From SVFI01 sp964519385 (lineage in GTDB: Bacteria > Bacillota > Clostridia > Lachnospirales > Lachnospiraceae), in NCBI GenBank assembly GCA_964519385.1, contig CAZFLR010000018.1:1-43764 (forward strand): DNA of 43,764 nt, given 5' to 3'. The notes below the pieces were generated by a model, which saw only the letters and a program-made list of their open reading frames with translations, searched no databases and was not told the origin of the DNA. Numbering within the stretch: position 1 is the stretch's first letter; each line of letters starts with the position of its first letter. This document shows, piece after piece, positions 8,665-15,770 of this stretch. The position numbers and the translations under genes are program-made.

Positions 8665-9285
8665 TTACTCATTCAAATTTAAATTTTTTCCAATCAGACC
8701 AATATGTGCTCCTGCGTCCAGTCCGCCCTCTGCATGGCCAATCAGCCATTTATTCTTTGCTGTGATTAATTTATCTTCACAGTCTGCATGTTTATCCTCC
8801 AGCGGAAGGTTCGTATCCTTCGGAAGTACAACCGATACCTTAAAGCCTTCATCCTGACAGCTACAAGGCGCGTAATGAAGTGTTGTCGCATACAGCTCCA
8901 CAGCCACTCCCTTCGGAACCTTAAACGCTTCCATCAGGGAAGTATCATATGTAAAATCATCCGTGATATCCTGCTGGCATCCAAGCATCAGCACTGCATC
9001 CGTCGCTGCCACATTAATCTCTGAACTGCGGTGATACTCTACTGCATTGAGCATCACATTGTGTCCGTTACAATATCCAATCTGGATTGGAAGCTCTCCA
9101 AAACACTTCTTCTGAATCTCTGCCATAGCCGGAACTGCTTCCAGCTCCTTAACCGACGGCTCATATTCTACTCCGTCAGGAAGCGGAGTGTTCTGCATCG
9201 CCTCTACGAGAGATGTAAAATCAACACCTTTTACGACTCTTCCGTATTTTTTGAATTTTGGGTCTGTAACTTCATAAATCTGCAT
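8665..9285 (-). CDS. DUF4867 family protein, cupin-like
   Basis: The protein has 206 residues with no signal peptide or membrane segment. I recognise it as DUF4867, a family found beside fucose-isomerase-like genes and xylulokinases. It has the look of a small beta-barrel. A cluster of possible metal ligands is visible: His75, Glu83, His85 and Glu89 in GYCNGHN...NAVEYHRSSE, plus His137 in LYATTLHYAPC. That is the pattern of a metal cupin; this is my inference. A sugar mutarotase, epimerase or isomerase accessory function is plausible but unproved. I start it at 9285, with GGAGA eight bases upstream, rather than 11 codons earlier. Confidence 0.75.
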   Translation of the reverse strand: MQIYEVTDPKFKKYGRVVKGVDFTSLVEAMQNTPLPDGVEYEPSVKELEAVPAMAEIQKKCFGELPIQIGYCNGHNVMLNAVEYHRSSEINVAATDAVLMLGCQQDITDDFTYDTSLMEAFKVPKGVAVELYATTLHYAPCSCQDEGFKVSVVLPKDTNLPLEDKHADCEDKLITAKNKWLIGHAEGGLDAGAHIGLIGKNLNLNE

Positions 9286-9321
9286 GGGAATCTCTCCTTT
9301 CTGTTTCTGCCGTTTCACCTG

Positions 9322-10794
9322 TTATCCGGTTATAATGTCATAAATCGGCTTACACGCCGGATAAATCTCTTTAAACTGCTGATATTTTTCTTCATATTTA
9401 GCCACAAGCTCTGCCTCCGGCTCCACAGTGTCAACAATCTTCACTATTTTTGCCGCTGCTTCCTCCACGCTTGCAAATTCACCGTTTGCCACGGCTGCCA
9501 GCATCGCACCTCCAAGTGCCGGTCCCTCTTCACTCTCGATGACATCCACCTTGAGATTCATAATATTGGCAATCATCTTCTTCCAGAGAGGACTCTTCGC
9601 TCCTCCGCCGCAAATCTTGGTTCGCTTAATATCTATGCCAAGGCTTCTTGCAACCTCAAGTGAATCGCGGAGTGCAAATGCCACGCCTTCCAAAACTGCC
9701 TGTGTCATATCTTCACGGGAGGTATCCATCGTCATTCCGATAAAGGTTCCTCTCGCATTCGGATTGTTGTGCGGAGAACGCTCTCCCATCAGGTACGGAA
9801 GGAAGAATACATGATTCTCGCCCAGCTTATCTATATTTTTCTGTTCTGCACTGTAGTCCTGTGTGCGGATGATTTCATCCATCCACCACTTATTACAGCT
9901 TGCAGCGGAAAGCATACATCCCATCAGATGATAATGTCCGTCCGCATGTGCAAACGCGTGAAGCGCGTTGTTCTTATCTACGCCGAATTTATCCGAAGAA
10001 ATAAATATGGTTCCGCTCGTTCCGAGGGAAATATTGCACATACCGTCGCCTACCGTTCCCGTTCCGACTGCTGCTGCAGCATTATCTCCGGCTCCGGCTA
10101 CTACCTTACACGTCTCAGGAATGCCAAGCTCCCTGGCAACTTCCGGAAGAAGCGTTCCGACAGTCTCATAGGATTCAAAAATCTGTGCCATCCAGGATTC
10201 CTTCACTCCGCAGATTTCGCACATTTCCTTCGACCAGCATCGATTCTTCACATCAAAGAGAAGCATACCGGACGCATCAGAAACATCCGTGCAATGTACT
10301 CCCGATAATTTGTATGCTATGTAATCCTTCGGAAGCATAATCTTCTCAATCTTTTCAAAATTTTCCGGTTCCTTATTTTTAACCCATAATACCTTCGGTG
10401 CCGTAAATCCGGTAAAGGAAATATTCGCCGTATATTCGGAAAGCTTTTCCTTTCCGATTACATTATTTAAATAATCACACTCTTCTGTTGTTCGTCCGTC
10501 GTTCCATAAGATAGCAGGACGAATTACGCAGTCATTCTTGTCAAGAATCACAAGCCCGTGCATCTGTCCGCCAAAGCTGATACCTGCCACCTGCGATTTA
10601 TCCGCATCTGCAAGCAGCTCCTTAATTCCCGCCATAACCTGCTCGTACCAGTCCTCAGGCTTTTGCTCGCTCCAGCCCGGATGCGGAAAATAAAGCGGAT
10701 ATTCTTTTGAAACAATATTCTGAATCTTACCTTCTCCGTCCATGAGCAAAAGCTTCACTGCGGATGTCCCCAAATCCACTCCGATATATAACAT
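9322..10794 (-). CDS. xylB: Xylulokinase
   Basis: This FGGY-family sugar kinase of 490 residues phosphorylates D-xylulose to xylulose-5-phosphate. Motifs: N-terminal phosphate loop YIGVDLGTSAVKLLLMD, GISFGGQMHGLVILD (the QMHG typical of xylulokinases), RPAILWNDGRT, adenosine-site GTSGTIF, and ICGGGAKSPLWKKMIANI near the C-terminus. I start at 10794, with AAGGAGG seven bases before the ATG. The longer frame has 23 non-conserved residues in front. It is the first gene of the pentose operon, divergent from a LacI-type regulator. Confidence 0.93.
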   Translation of the reverse strand: MLYIGVDLGTSAVKLLLMDGEGKIQNIVSKEYPLYFPHPGWSEQKPEDWYEQVMAGIKELLADADKSQVAGISFGGQMHGLVILDKNDCVIRPAILWNDGRTTEECDYLNNVIGKEKLSEYTANISFTGFTAPKVLWVKNKEPENFEKIEKIMLPKDYIAYKLSGVHCTDVSDASGMLLFDVKNRCWSKEMCEICGVKESWMAQIFESYETVGTLLPEVARELGIPETCKVVAGAGDNAAAAVGTGTVGDGMCNISLGTSGTIFISSDKFGVDKNNALHAFAHADGHYHLMGCMLSAASCNKWWMDEIIRTQDYSAEQKNIDKLGENHVFFLPYLMGERSPHNNPNARGTFIGMTMDTSREDMTQAVLEGVAFALRDSLEVARSLGIDIKRTKICGGGAKSPLWKKMIANIMNLKVDVIESEEGPALGGAMLAAVANGEFASVEEAAAKIVKIVDTVEPEAELVAKYEEKYQQFKEIYPACKPIYDIITG

Positions 10795-10823
10795 AACCTT
10801 CCTCCTTACATAGTCTTCGTTTG

Positions 10824-10863
10824 TGTGCCCGTGCACATTTATATAATAATATGATTCTGTCAA
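10824..10863 (-). promoter_or_regulatory. Candidate xylB promoter and operator 2
   Basis: On the minus strand TTGACA (10863-10858) is followed by an AT-rich -10 region (TATTATATAAA; best hexamer TATAAA, with a short 14-base spacer). Immediately downstream lies an inverted repeat TGTGC-N4-GCACA (10824-10837) that shares its CGTGCAC core with the palindrome at 10956. A LacI-family repressor bound there would block initiation. The -10 assignment is tentative. Confidence 0.45.
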
Positions 10864-10953
10864 ATTTGCAATATATATTTTAAAAATTACATATTTTTCT
10901 TGATTTTAAGGGGTCATCGGCTGGTTTTTTCTTGTTTTGCCAATCAAATGCAA

Positions 10954-10969
10954 GTTACGTGCACGTAGC
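10954..10969. promoter_or_regulatory. Palindromic candidate operator 1 of the LacI-type regulator
   Basis: TACGTGCACGTA (10956-10967) is a perfect 12-base palindrome, extended imperfectly to GTTACGTGCACGTAGC. An even-centred palindrome in the spacer between a LacI-type gene and its divergent target operon is the expected operator layout. The distance to the second GTGCAC-bearing site is about 130 bases. Confidence 0.55.
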
Positions 10970-11048
10970 ACATTTTCATTGACTTTGTACTCTGCTTATG
11001 ATAGCTTATAAATAAGGAATAAATGATTAGATTAAAGGAGGAGACCTC

Positions 11049-12071
11049 ATGGCAACAATTAAAGAAATTGCTGATCTTGCCGGTGTGTCAAGAGGTACGG
11101 TTGACCGTGTCCTGAACAAAAGAGGTTCTGTTAATCCCCAGACTGCCGAAAAGGTGCTTGAAATCGCGCAGGCACTTGATTATAAACCGAATCGCGCAGG
11201 TCTTGTACTTGCTGCCCAGAAGAAAAACATAAAGCTCGGCGTTCTTTTATTCGGCGAGGGAAATCCTTTTTTTGATGACGTAATCGACGGAATACACCAC
11301 AAGGAAGAGGAGCTTGCCTGTTATAACTGCAGCGTCGCCATCAAACGGGTCAACGTCAATACGGAGGAACAACTCCGCGCCATTGATGAGTTTGTCAAAA
11401 GCGGAATCAACGGCATCGCGCTCTCACCGACCAACGACCCACGGCTCGCCTTAAAGATTGATGAATTATACGAGCAGGGAATCCCGGTTGTTGCATTAAA
11501 TACGGACATTAAAAACTGCAAACGGCTCGCATTTGTCGGAAGTAACTACTATCAGTCCGGAGCCACGGCTGCAGGTCTGATGCGCCTTATGGCAAAGGAT
11601 GAGGATGTCAATGTCGGAATCATCGCCGGCTCAGCCGAAATCCTGTGCCACACGGAACGAATTGCCGGATTTAAGGCCGCCATTGAAAAATATGACCATA
11701 TTCATGTGGTGGAAACCATTATGAATTTTGATGATGATTTTGTAAGCTATGATATGACCTCGCAGCTTTTAAAGTCGCATCCCGAAATAAATGCATTGTT
11801 TTTTGCCGCAGGAGGAGTTTACGGCGGATGTCGTTCCGTCATCGCACAGAAGCGGACTGAGGATATGACGATTATAACCTTTGATCAGGTTTCGACCACC
11901 CGGGAAATGATTATGAAGGATGTAATTTCCGCTACCATCTGTCAGGAACCGTTTGTCCAGGGAAGCCGTCCTTTGAATATTCTGTTTACATACCTTGCCA
12001 CCGGGGAGCTCCCGGAACAGGAATACAACTACACGGCCGTAGATATCCGCATTAAAGAGAATCTTGATTAA
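11049..12071 (+). CDS. LacI-family transcriptional regulator of the pentose operon
   Basis: The protein has 340 residues. The N-terminal LacI helix-turn-helix is TIKEIADLAGVSRGTVDRVLNKRG, with the hinge helix region ALDYKPNRAGLVLA. A periplasmic-binding-protein-type effector domain (from about residue 60) follows, resembling ribose- and xylose-binding sugar sensors (NPFFDDVIDGI, NTDIKNCKRLAFVGSNYYQSG). AAAGGAGGAG lies before the ATG. It is divergent from xylB. Known clostridial xylose operons often use a ROK-family XylR instead, so a LacI-type regulator here is a variation. Effector and sign are unknown; repression relieved by a pentose is the simplest model. Confidence 0.9.
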   Translation: MATIKEIADLAGVSRGTVDRVLNKRGSVNPQTAEKVLEIAQALDYKPNRAGLVLAAQKKNIKLGVLLFGEGNPFFDDVIDGIHHKEEELACYNCSVAIKRVNVNTEEQLRAIDEFVKSGINGIALSPTNDPRLALKIDELYEQGIPVVALNTDIKNCKRLAFVGSNYYQSGATAAGLMRLMAKDEDVNVGIIAGSAEILCHTERIAGFKAAIEKYDHIHVVETIMNFDDDFVSYDMTSQLLKSHPEINALFFAAGGVYGGCRSVIAQKRTEDMTIITFDQVSTTREMIMKDVISATICQEPFVQGSRPLNILFTYLATGELPEQEYNYTAVDIRIKENLD

Positions 12072-12073
12072 TC

Positions 12074-12122
12074 AAAAAGAAAGGATTATACCCCCATAAA
12101 CGAGGTATAATCCTTTCTTTTT
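12074..12122. terminator. Bidirectional terminator
   Basis: AAAAAGAAAGGATTATACC (12074-12092) and its exact complement (12104-12122) surround an 11-base loop. The stem has 19 perfect pairs with A- and T-tracts at its ends, so it serves both the plus-strand regulator gene and the minus-strand Ig-like fragment. Confidence 0.9.
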
Positions 12123-12134
12123 GTATCAGCTCTT

Positions 12135-12944
12135 CTATTTATTCTTAACCTTAACTTTTACTTTTACTGTTTTATTTCCGCATTTAACGGTAATTATAGC
12201 ATTTCCAGTTTTCTTGGCTGTAATTTTACCTTTTCCGTTTACAGTAGCTACCTTTTTATTACTTGACTTGTAAGTCACTTTTTCTAATGTAGTTACCGGT
12301 GTTTTGGTCACTTTAAGCTGATAAGACTTTCCTTTCTTCAAGGTAAGACTCTTCTTATCTGTCTTAAGATTGGTACATTTAACAACCTTCTTCTTAACTG
12401 TTACGGTTACCTTGGCAGTCGCACCTTTTTTCGTTGTTACCGTAATAACCGCCGTTCCTGCCTTTTTACCTGTAATCTTACCATTCTTGTTAACTGTTAC
12501 AATCTTTTTATTGCTGCTGCTCCAGTTCTTGACTGCATCGCCTTCCATGACTGTTGCCTGAAGACCTGTAGATGATTTCTTAATCTGGAGATCAACCTTT
12601 TTCGCATTCAGTTTTACCGTAAACTTCGGAATGACTTCCGTCTTAAGTGTTGCACCACAGCCTGAACATTTCTGTTCTTTTAATCCTGCTGCTTTTCCGG
12701 TTGCTTCCTTGGTTACAACCCATTCGCCTGCTTTATGTGTATGAGCAAGCTTTGCAATCTGTGCCTCTTCCAGTGTGATTCCGCAGCCTGTACATTTCTT
12801 AACCTTTAATCCGGCTTCCTTCTCTGTTGCTGCACGGACAATTACCCAGTCTGAGCTCGTATGTACATGTCCCTCTTCGTATACGATTGCATAAGTAGAG
12901 AACTTATCCGTCTTAAACGTAATCTTCTTTCCGTCTGCAGACAT
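12135..12944 (-). pseudogene. 5'-truncated surface protein remnant with Ig-like (Big_2) domains
   Basis: The open frame encodes 269 residues. The first 24 (ITFKTDKFSTYAIVYEE) match the end of a domain seen inside large clostridial surface proteins. Two zinc-ribbon-like repeats of about 45 residues follow (KKCTGCGITLE, QKCSGCGATLK, each preceded by a W-V-x-x-x-A-T motif). Two bacterial Ig-like group 2 domains close it (SSNKKIVTVNKNGKITGKKAG and SSNKKVATVNGKGKITAKKTG). There is no signal peptide or membrane anchor. Domain-like coding continues about eight codons upstream of the ATG to an in-frame TAA. I therefore think it is the tail of a larger gene, though GAGG before the ATG could still drive translation. 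Confidence 0.65.
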
Positions 12945-13000
12945 CTTAGCCTCTATATATAGTTCCTCCCTTTACTTAATATATAGTATGTCTCTACAAG

Positions 13001-13046
13001 AGTAGTTTATTACTACTATCTTTTTATTGTCAACACAAAATGTCAA
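13001..13046. promoter_or_regulatory. Divergent control region with AGTAGT/ACTACT palindrome
   Basis: In the spacer between the surface-protein fragment and the XRE gene, AGTAG-N7-CTACT (13001-13017, outer arms AGTAGT/ACTACT) is palindromic. On the minus strand two TTGACA boxes (13033-13028 and 13046-13041) lie just upstream, so the palindrome covers the expected -10 region of either. It is a plausible operator for the neighbouring XRE regulator. Confidence 0.4.
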
Positions 13047-13119
13047 TTCGTTCCATCTTTTTGATAATGCAATATCTTTACGTCTGATTTACTATCATAC
13101 ATAAGGAGATTGACGTTCT

Positions 13120-13413
13120 ATGATTTCAGACAAAATTAAAACACTAAGAGAACAAAAAGGGTTGACACAGAGTGAGCTTGCGCGGATTATCGGCATTACC
13201 CGTTCCAGTGTAAATGCCTGGGAGATGGGAATTTCTGTACCTTCTACTCAGTACATCGTAGAGCTTGCAAATATTTTTAAAGTATCTTCGGATTTTTTAC
13301 TCGGTCTGGAGTCTTCTTACAGTGTAAACGTCTCGGGACTGAGTCAGAATGATATAGAATTTGTACATAGTACAATTGAATATCTGAGAATGAAAAATGA
13401 AACCTGGAAATGA
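13120..13413 (+). CDS. Small XRE-family transcriptional regulator
   Basis: The protein has 97 residues. An HTH_3 domain fills residues 1-65 (LREQKGLTQSELARIIGITRSSVNAWEMGISVPS, then LANIFKVSSDFLLG). A short 30-residue tail without a recognisable ligand domain follows. AAGGAG precedes the ATG with a somewhat long spacing. It is divergent from the truncated surface-protein gene. Such small regulators often control a neighbouring gene and themselves. No phage or toxin partner is visible. Confidence 0.85.
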   Translation: MISDKIKTLREQKGLTQSELARIIGITRSSVNAWEMGISVPSTQYIVELANIFKVSSDFLLGLESSYSVNVSGLSQNDIEFVHSTIEYLRMKNETWK

Positions 13414-13424
13414 AAAAAGAAGAA

Positions 13425-13641
13425 TAAAAAACCATGCAGCCGGCACGGGCGACACTTCCACACGTTACCTTAACAGTTAGCTCGGTTCAGGCACCCTCAC
13501 GGCACATGGGGTTGTCTGCTTAGTGCTGCTTTGTTCCCAACCTGACACGGTTCACAGTTCCCATTGCGTAAGACCCAAACGTCTCTGCCACTTATTAAGG
13601 GCGGCTATGAAAGCCAAAACCCGATGCCGACTGCACGGCCA
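13425..13641 (-). ncRNA. ffs: Signal recognition particle RNA (large, Bacillus-type)
   Basis: On the minus strand the helix 8 signature is clear: GTCAGG, a GGAA tetraloop (plus-strand 13534-13537), then AAGCAGC. The 5' segment CCGTGCAGTCGGCA pairs with the 3' segment TGCCGGCTGCATGG with two G-U pairs, which forms the long terminal stem and makes the RNA about 210 bases, including an Alu-like part. The 3' end runs into TTTTTTATTC, a terminator. It forms the SRP with Ffh and targets membrane and secreted proteins. A near-consensus promoter lies directly upstream. Confidence 0.93.
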
Positions 13642-13645
13642 TTTC

Positions 13646-13674
13646 AGTATATAAGTTTTTACATACTTTGTCAA
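13646..13674 (-). promoter_or_regulatory. Sigma-A promoter of SRP RNA
   Basis: TTGACA (13674-13669), a 17-base spacer and TATACT (13651-13646) on the minus strand place the start near 13640, at the first base of the SRP terminal stem. The -35 box overlaps the stop codon of the RNase H gene. Confidence 0.85.
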
Positions 13675-14291
13675 ATCCCTAAAGCTTCCTTTGCAAGCTT
13701 ATCTGCCAATTCATTGTAAGTATCTCCCGAATGTCCCTTCACTTTTTCAAAACGAATGTCGATATCGGTCGAAACTTTTTGGTAAAATCCGGCATAATCC
13801 ATAGTCCCTTCCTGCTTTGCCTGCCACTCACCGGTACACCAGGCTGCAATTCCTATGTAATCATGATAAATGGTTATACTCTTAATTCCATGTTCAACAC
13901 AATACTGCATCGCCGCGCGCGCTCCCTCAATTTCGCCGGCCACATTCCGCATGGAAGCAAGCTCATGATTCTCATATTTCTTAGAAAAATGCTCCTCTTT
14001 TCCCCCATGAAACATAACCATTCCGTAGGAAAAGCTTCCGCTGGTCACATCATAGCTCCCATCCACATAAGCAATTGCCTCCGTTTCCGCATCCGCAGCT
14101 ACCGGCTTGTCCTGTTTTTCCTCTCTTGCAGCAAAAGCTGCCTCCCCCATAAATGCCAACGCTTCCTCCCTGGTCGCAAATCCTTTAAAAATCGCGCCCG
14201 AATATCCCTTCACCTGTGCCTGACACTCCGGCCAGCTTGTATATATCCCCGGAGTCAGTCCTTTTTTAACCGCATAATATTTCTTTGCCAT
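13671..14291 (-). CDS. rnhA: Ribonuclease H1 with N-terminal viroplasmin-type domain
   Basis: The 206-residue protein has an N-terminal RNA/DNA hybrid-binding domain (YYAVKKGLTPGIYTSW...KGYSGAIFKGFATREEAL, residues 4-48) and a catalytic RNase H fold (about 70-206). The acidic residues are visible: Asp in AYVDGSYD, Glu in GEIEGARAA, Asp in IYHDYIGI, and the KGHSGDTYNELAD segment with His and Asp. It degrades RNA in RNA-DNA hybrids. It is 32 bases downstream of tadA, on the same strand. Its stop codon is part of the SRP RNA promoter. Confidence 0.93.
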   Translation of the reverse strand: MAKKYYAVKKGLTPGIYTSWPECQAQVKGYSGAIFKGFATREEALAFMGEAAFAAREEKQDKPVAADAETEAIAYVDGSYDVTSGSFSYGMVMFHGGKEEHFSKKYENHELASMRNVAGEIEGARAAMQYCVEHGIKSITIYHDYIGIAAWCTGEWQAKQEGTMDYAGFYQKVSTDIDIRFEKVKGHSGDTYNELADKLAKEALGI

Positions 14292-14323
14292 TTCGCTTCT
14301 CCTTCATTATTATAAGCAGCTTT

Positions 14324-14899
14324 CTACACCTTCACTTTCTTCCGGAGCCGACTGAAAAAAACCTTCAGCATCTGCGAGCACTCCTCCTCCAGAATCCCTC
14401 TTGTCACATCCACGCGATGATTAAACTCCTTCATCTCCAGCAGATTGAGGACAGAGCCTGCACATCCGGCTTTCGGATTCATCGCTCCGATTACAACGCG
14501 TCCGGTTCTTGCCTGCACAATCGCACCTGCACACATCTGGCACGGCTCAAGTGTCACGTAAAGGGTACACTCCTCCAGTCTCCAGTCCGAAAGCTTTCGG
14601 CTTGCCTTGCGAATCGCAGCAATCTCCGCGTGCGCGAGTGTACTCTTGTCCGTATTGCGCCGGTTATATCCCCTCGCAATCACCTGTCCCTCGTGCACAA
14701 TAACACATCCGATGGGCACCTCCTCAAGATCTGCAGCTTTCTGTGCCTGCTTCAGGGCTTGTCTCATATACATTTCATCCTTTTTCTTCTGCTCAAGAGC
14801 TGCCCTCTTTTCTTCCTCCTCCATGCGGAGACGTTTTTCTTCTTTATTCTTCAAACGGTTTTCCCGCCTTTTACGTGTTTTTTCCGATATAACATTCAT
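14324..14899 (-). CDS. tadA: tRNA-specific adenosine deaminase with charged N-terminal extension
   Basis: TadA converts A34 to inosine in tRNA-Arg(ACG). The deaminase domain spans about 43-170, with zinc/catalytic HAE (90-92) and PCQMC (119-123). The first 42 residues are an Arg/Lys/Glu-rich coiled-coil-like extension not found in typical TadA of about 150-160 residues. An internal start at Met43 would give the usual length, but no better Shine-Dalgarno is seen there (the ATG at 14899 has AGGCAGG). A promoter is visible 30-50 bases upstream. It is probably co-transcribed with the RNase H gene. Confidence 0.9.
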   Translation of the reverse strand: MNVISEKTRKRRENRLKNKEEKRLRMEEEEKRAALEQKKKDEMYMRQALKQAQKAADLEEVPIGCVIVHEGQVIARGYNRRNTDKSTLAHAEIAAIRKASRKLSDWRLEECTLYVTLEPCQMCAGAIVQARTGRVVIGAMNPKAGCAGSVLNLLEMKEFNHRVDVTRGILEEECSQMLKVFFSRLRKKVKV

Positions 14900-14926
14900 A
14901 AATTAACCTGCCTTTTCATGCCCTTT

Positions 14927-14955
14927 AGTATAACAAATCACACCTCATGCTTCAA
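14927..14955 (-). promoter_or_regulatory. Sigma-A promoter of tadA-rnhA
   Basis: TTGAAG (14955-14950), 17 bases, then TATACT (14932-14927) on the minus strand, about 28 bases before the tadA ATG. Confidence 0.65.
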
Positions 14956-14982
14956 CCTTACATCAAAATCGGGAACTATTTC

Positions 14983-15011
14983 TTGCAACGTTCCTTCCTT
15001 TGTTTTAAGAT
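14983..15011 (+). promoter_or_regulatory. Promoter of the radical-SAM activase gene
   Basis: TTGCAA (14983-14988), 17 bases, then TAAGAT (15006-15011), 18 bases before the ATG, which is preceded by GGAGG. It is back-to-back with the tadA promoter. Confidence 0.55.
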
Positions 15012-15029
15012 TAGGTTGGAGGTAACCTT

Positions 15030-15770
15030 ATGATCATCTGTGGCTTTAATAAAACAACTTTACTGGACTATCCCGAACATGTGGCAGCAACCGTCTTTCT
15101 CGGCGGCTGTAACTTTCGATGCCCTTTTTGCCAGAATCGTGACCTTTTATTAAACCCTGCGGATGTTGCCTCTTTCTCTGAGGATGAGGTTCTGGACCAT
15201 CTGAAAAAACGCCGCTCCATGCTTAGCGGAGTCTGCATCAGCGGAGGAGAACCGACACTCCACAGGGATTTGCCTGATTTTCTCACCCGCATCCGGGAGC
15301 TTGGTTATCTCATCAAGCTTGACACCAACGGTACACATCCTGAGCTTCTCCGTTCGCTCTATGAGGAGCATCTGATAGACTATGTGGCAATGGATATAAA
15401 AACCGGTCCCACCGATTACTACCGGGTAGCCGGTCTGTCCAGAATCACAAATTCCATTTTTACCGCTTCCGGACAGGATTTACTTGCCAATGTAAAAGAA
15501 AGCGTGGATTTTCTTATGCACGAAACCAATCCCGAAATTTTCACCTATGAGTTCAGGACCACCGTCGTAAAGGAGCTCCACACAGAAGAAGCCTTTGATG
15601 AAATCAGTGTATGGATCAAAGGAGCCATGCGATATTATCTGCAATCCTATAAAGACAGTGAAAACGTACTGTGTCCCGGCTTTCATGCCTGCTCTCCGGC
15701 TCAACTGAGAGCCTTTGCCGACAGGCTCCGTCCGATGATTCCGTCGGTCGCTCTCCGGGGCGTGGACTAA
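15030..15770 (+). CDS. Anaerobic ribonucleotide reductase activating protein, NrdG2-type radical SAM
   Basis: The 246-residue protein has the radical SAM cluster motif CNFRCPFC (the CxxxCxxC at about residues 28-35), CISGGEPTLH for SAM binding, and KLDTNGTHPELL. The opening GFNKTTLLDYPEHVAATVFLGGCNFRC is characteristic of the NrdG2 subgroup. It installs the glycyl radical on the class III ribonucleotide reductase, fitting a strict anaerobe. The reductase itself is not in the window. Its TAA abuts the TGA of the next, convergent gene with no base in between and no terminator between them. Confidence 0.85.
   Translation: MIICGFNKTTLLDYPEHVAATVFLGGCNFRCPFCQNRDLLLNPADVASFSEDEVLDHLKKRRSMLSGVCISGGEPTLHRDLPDFLTRIRELGYLIKLDTNGTHPELLRSLYEEHLIDYVAMDIKTGPTDYYRVAGLSRITNSIFTASGQDLLANVKESVDFLMHETNPEIFTYEFRTTVVKELHTEEAFDEISVWIKGAMRYYLQSYKDSENVLCPGFHACSPAQLRAFADRLRPMIPSVALRGVD

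Noticed and set aside
10979..11012. Promoter for the LacI-type gene (TTGACT with TATGAT or TATAAA)
   Set aside because: The spacings (12 or 22 bases) do not fit a sigma-A promoter, so I did not list it.
12074..12122. Attachment site or mobile-element end at the long inverted repeat
   Set aside because: A 19-bp perfect stem with A/T tracts between convergent genes is a standard bidirectional terminator; no recombinase is nearby.
13431..13640. Riboswitch or 6S-like RNA
   Set aside because: The GTCAGG/GGAA/AAGCAGC helix 8 signature and pairing ends identify it as SRP RNA.
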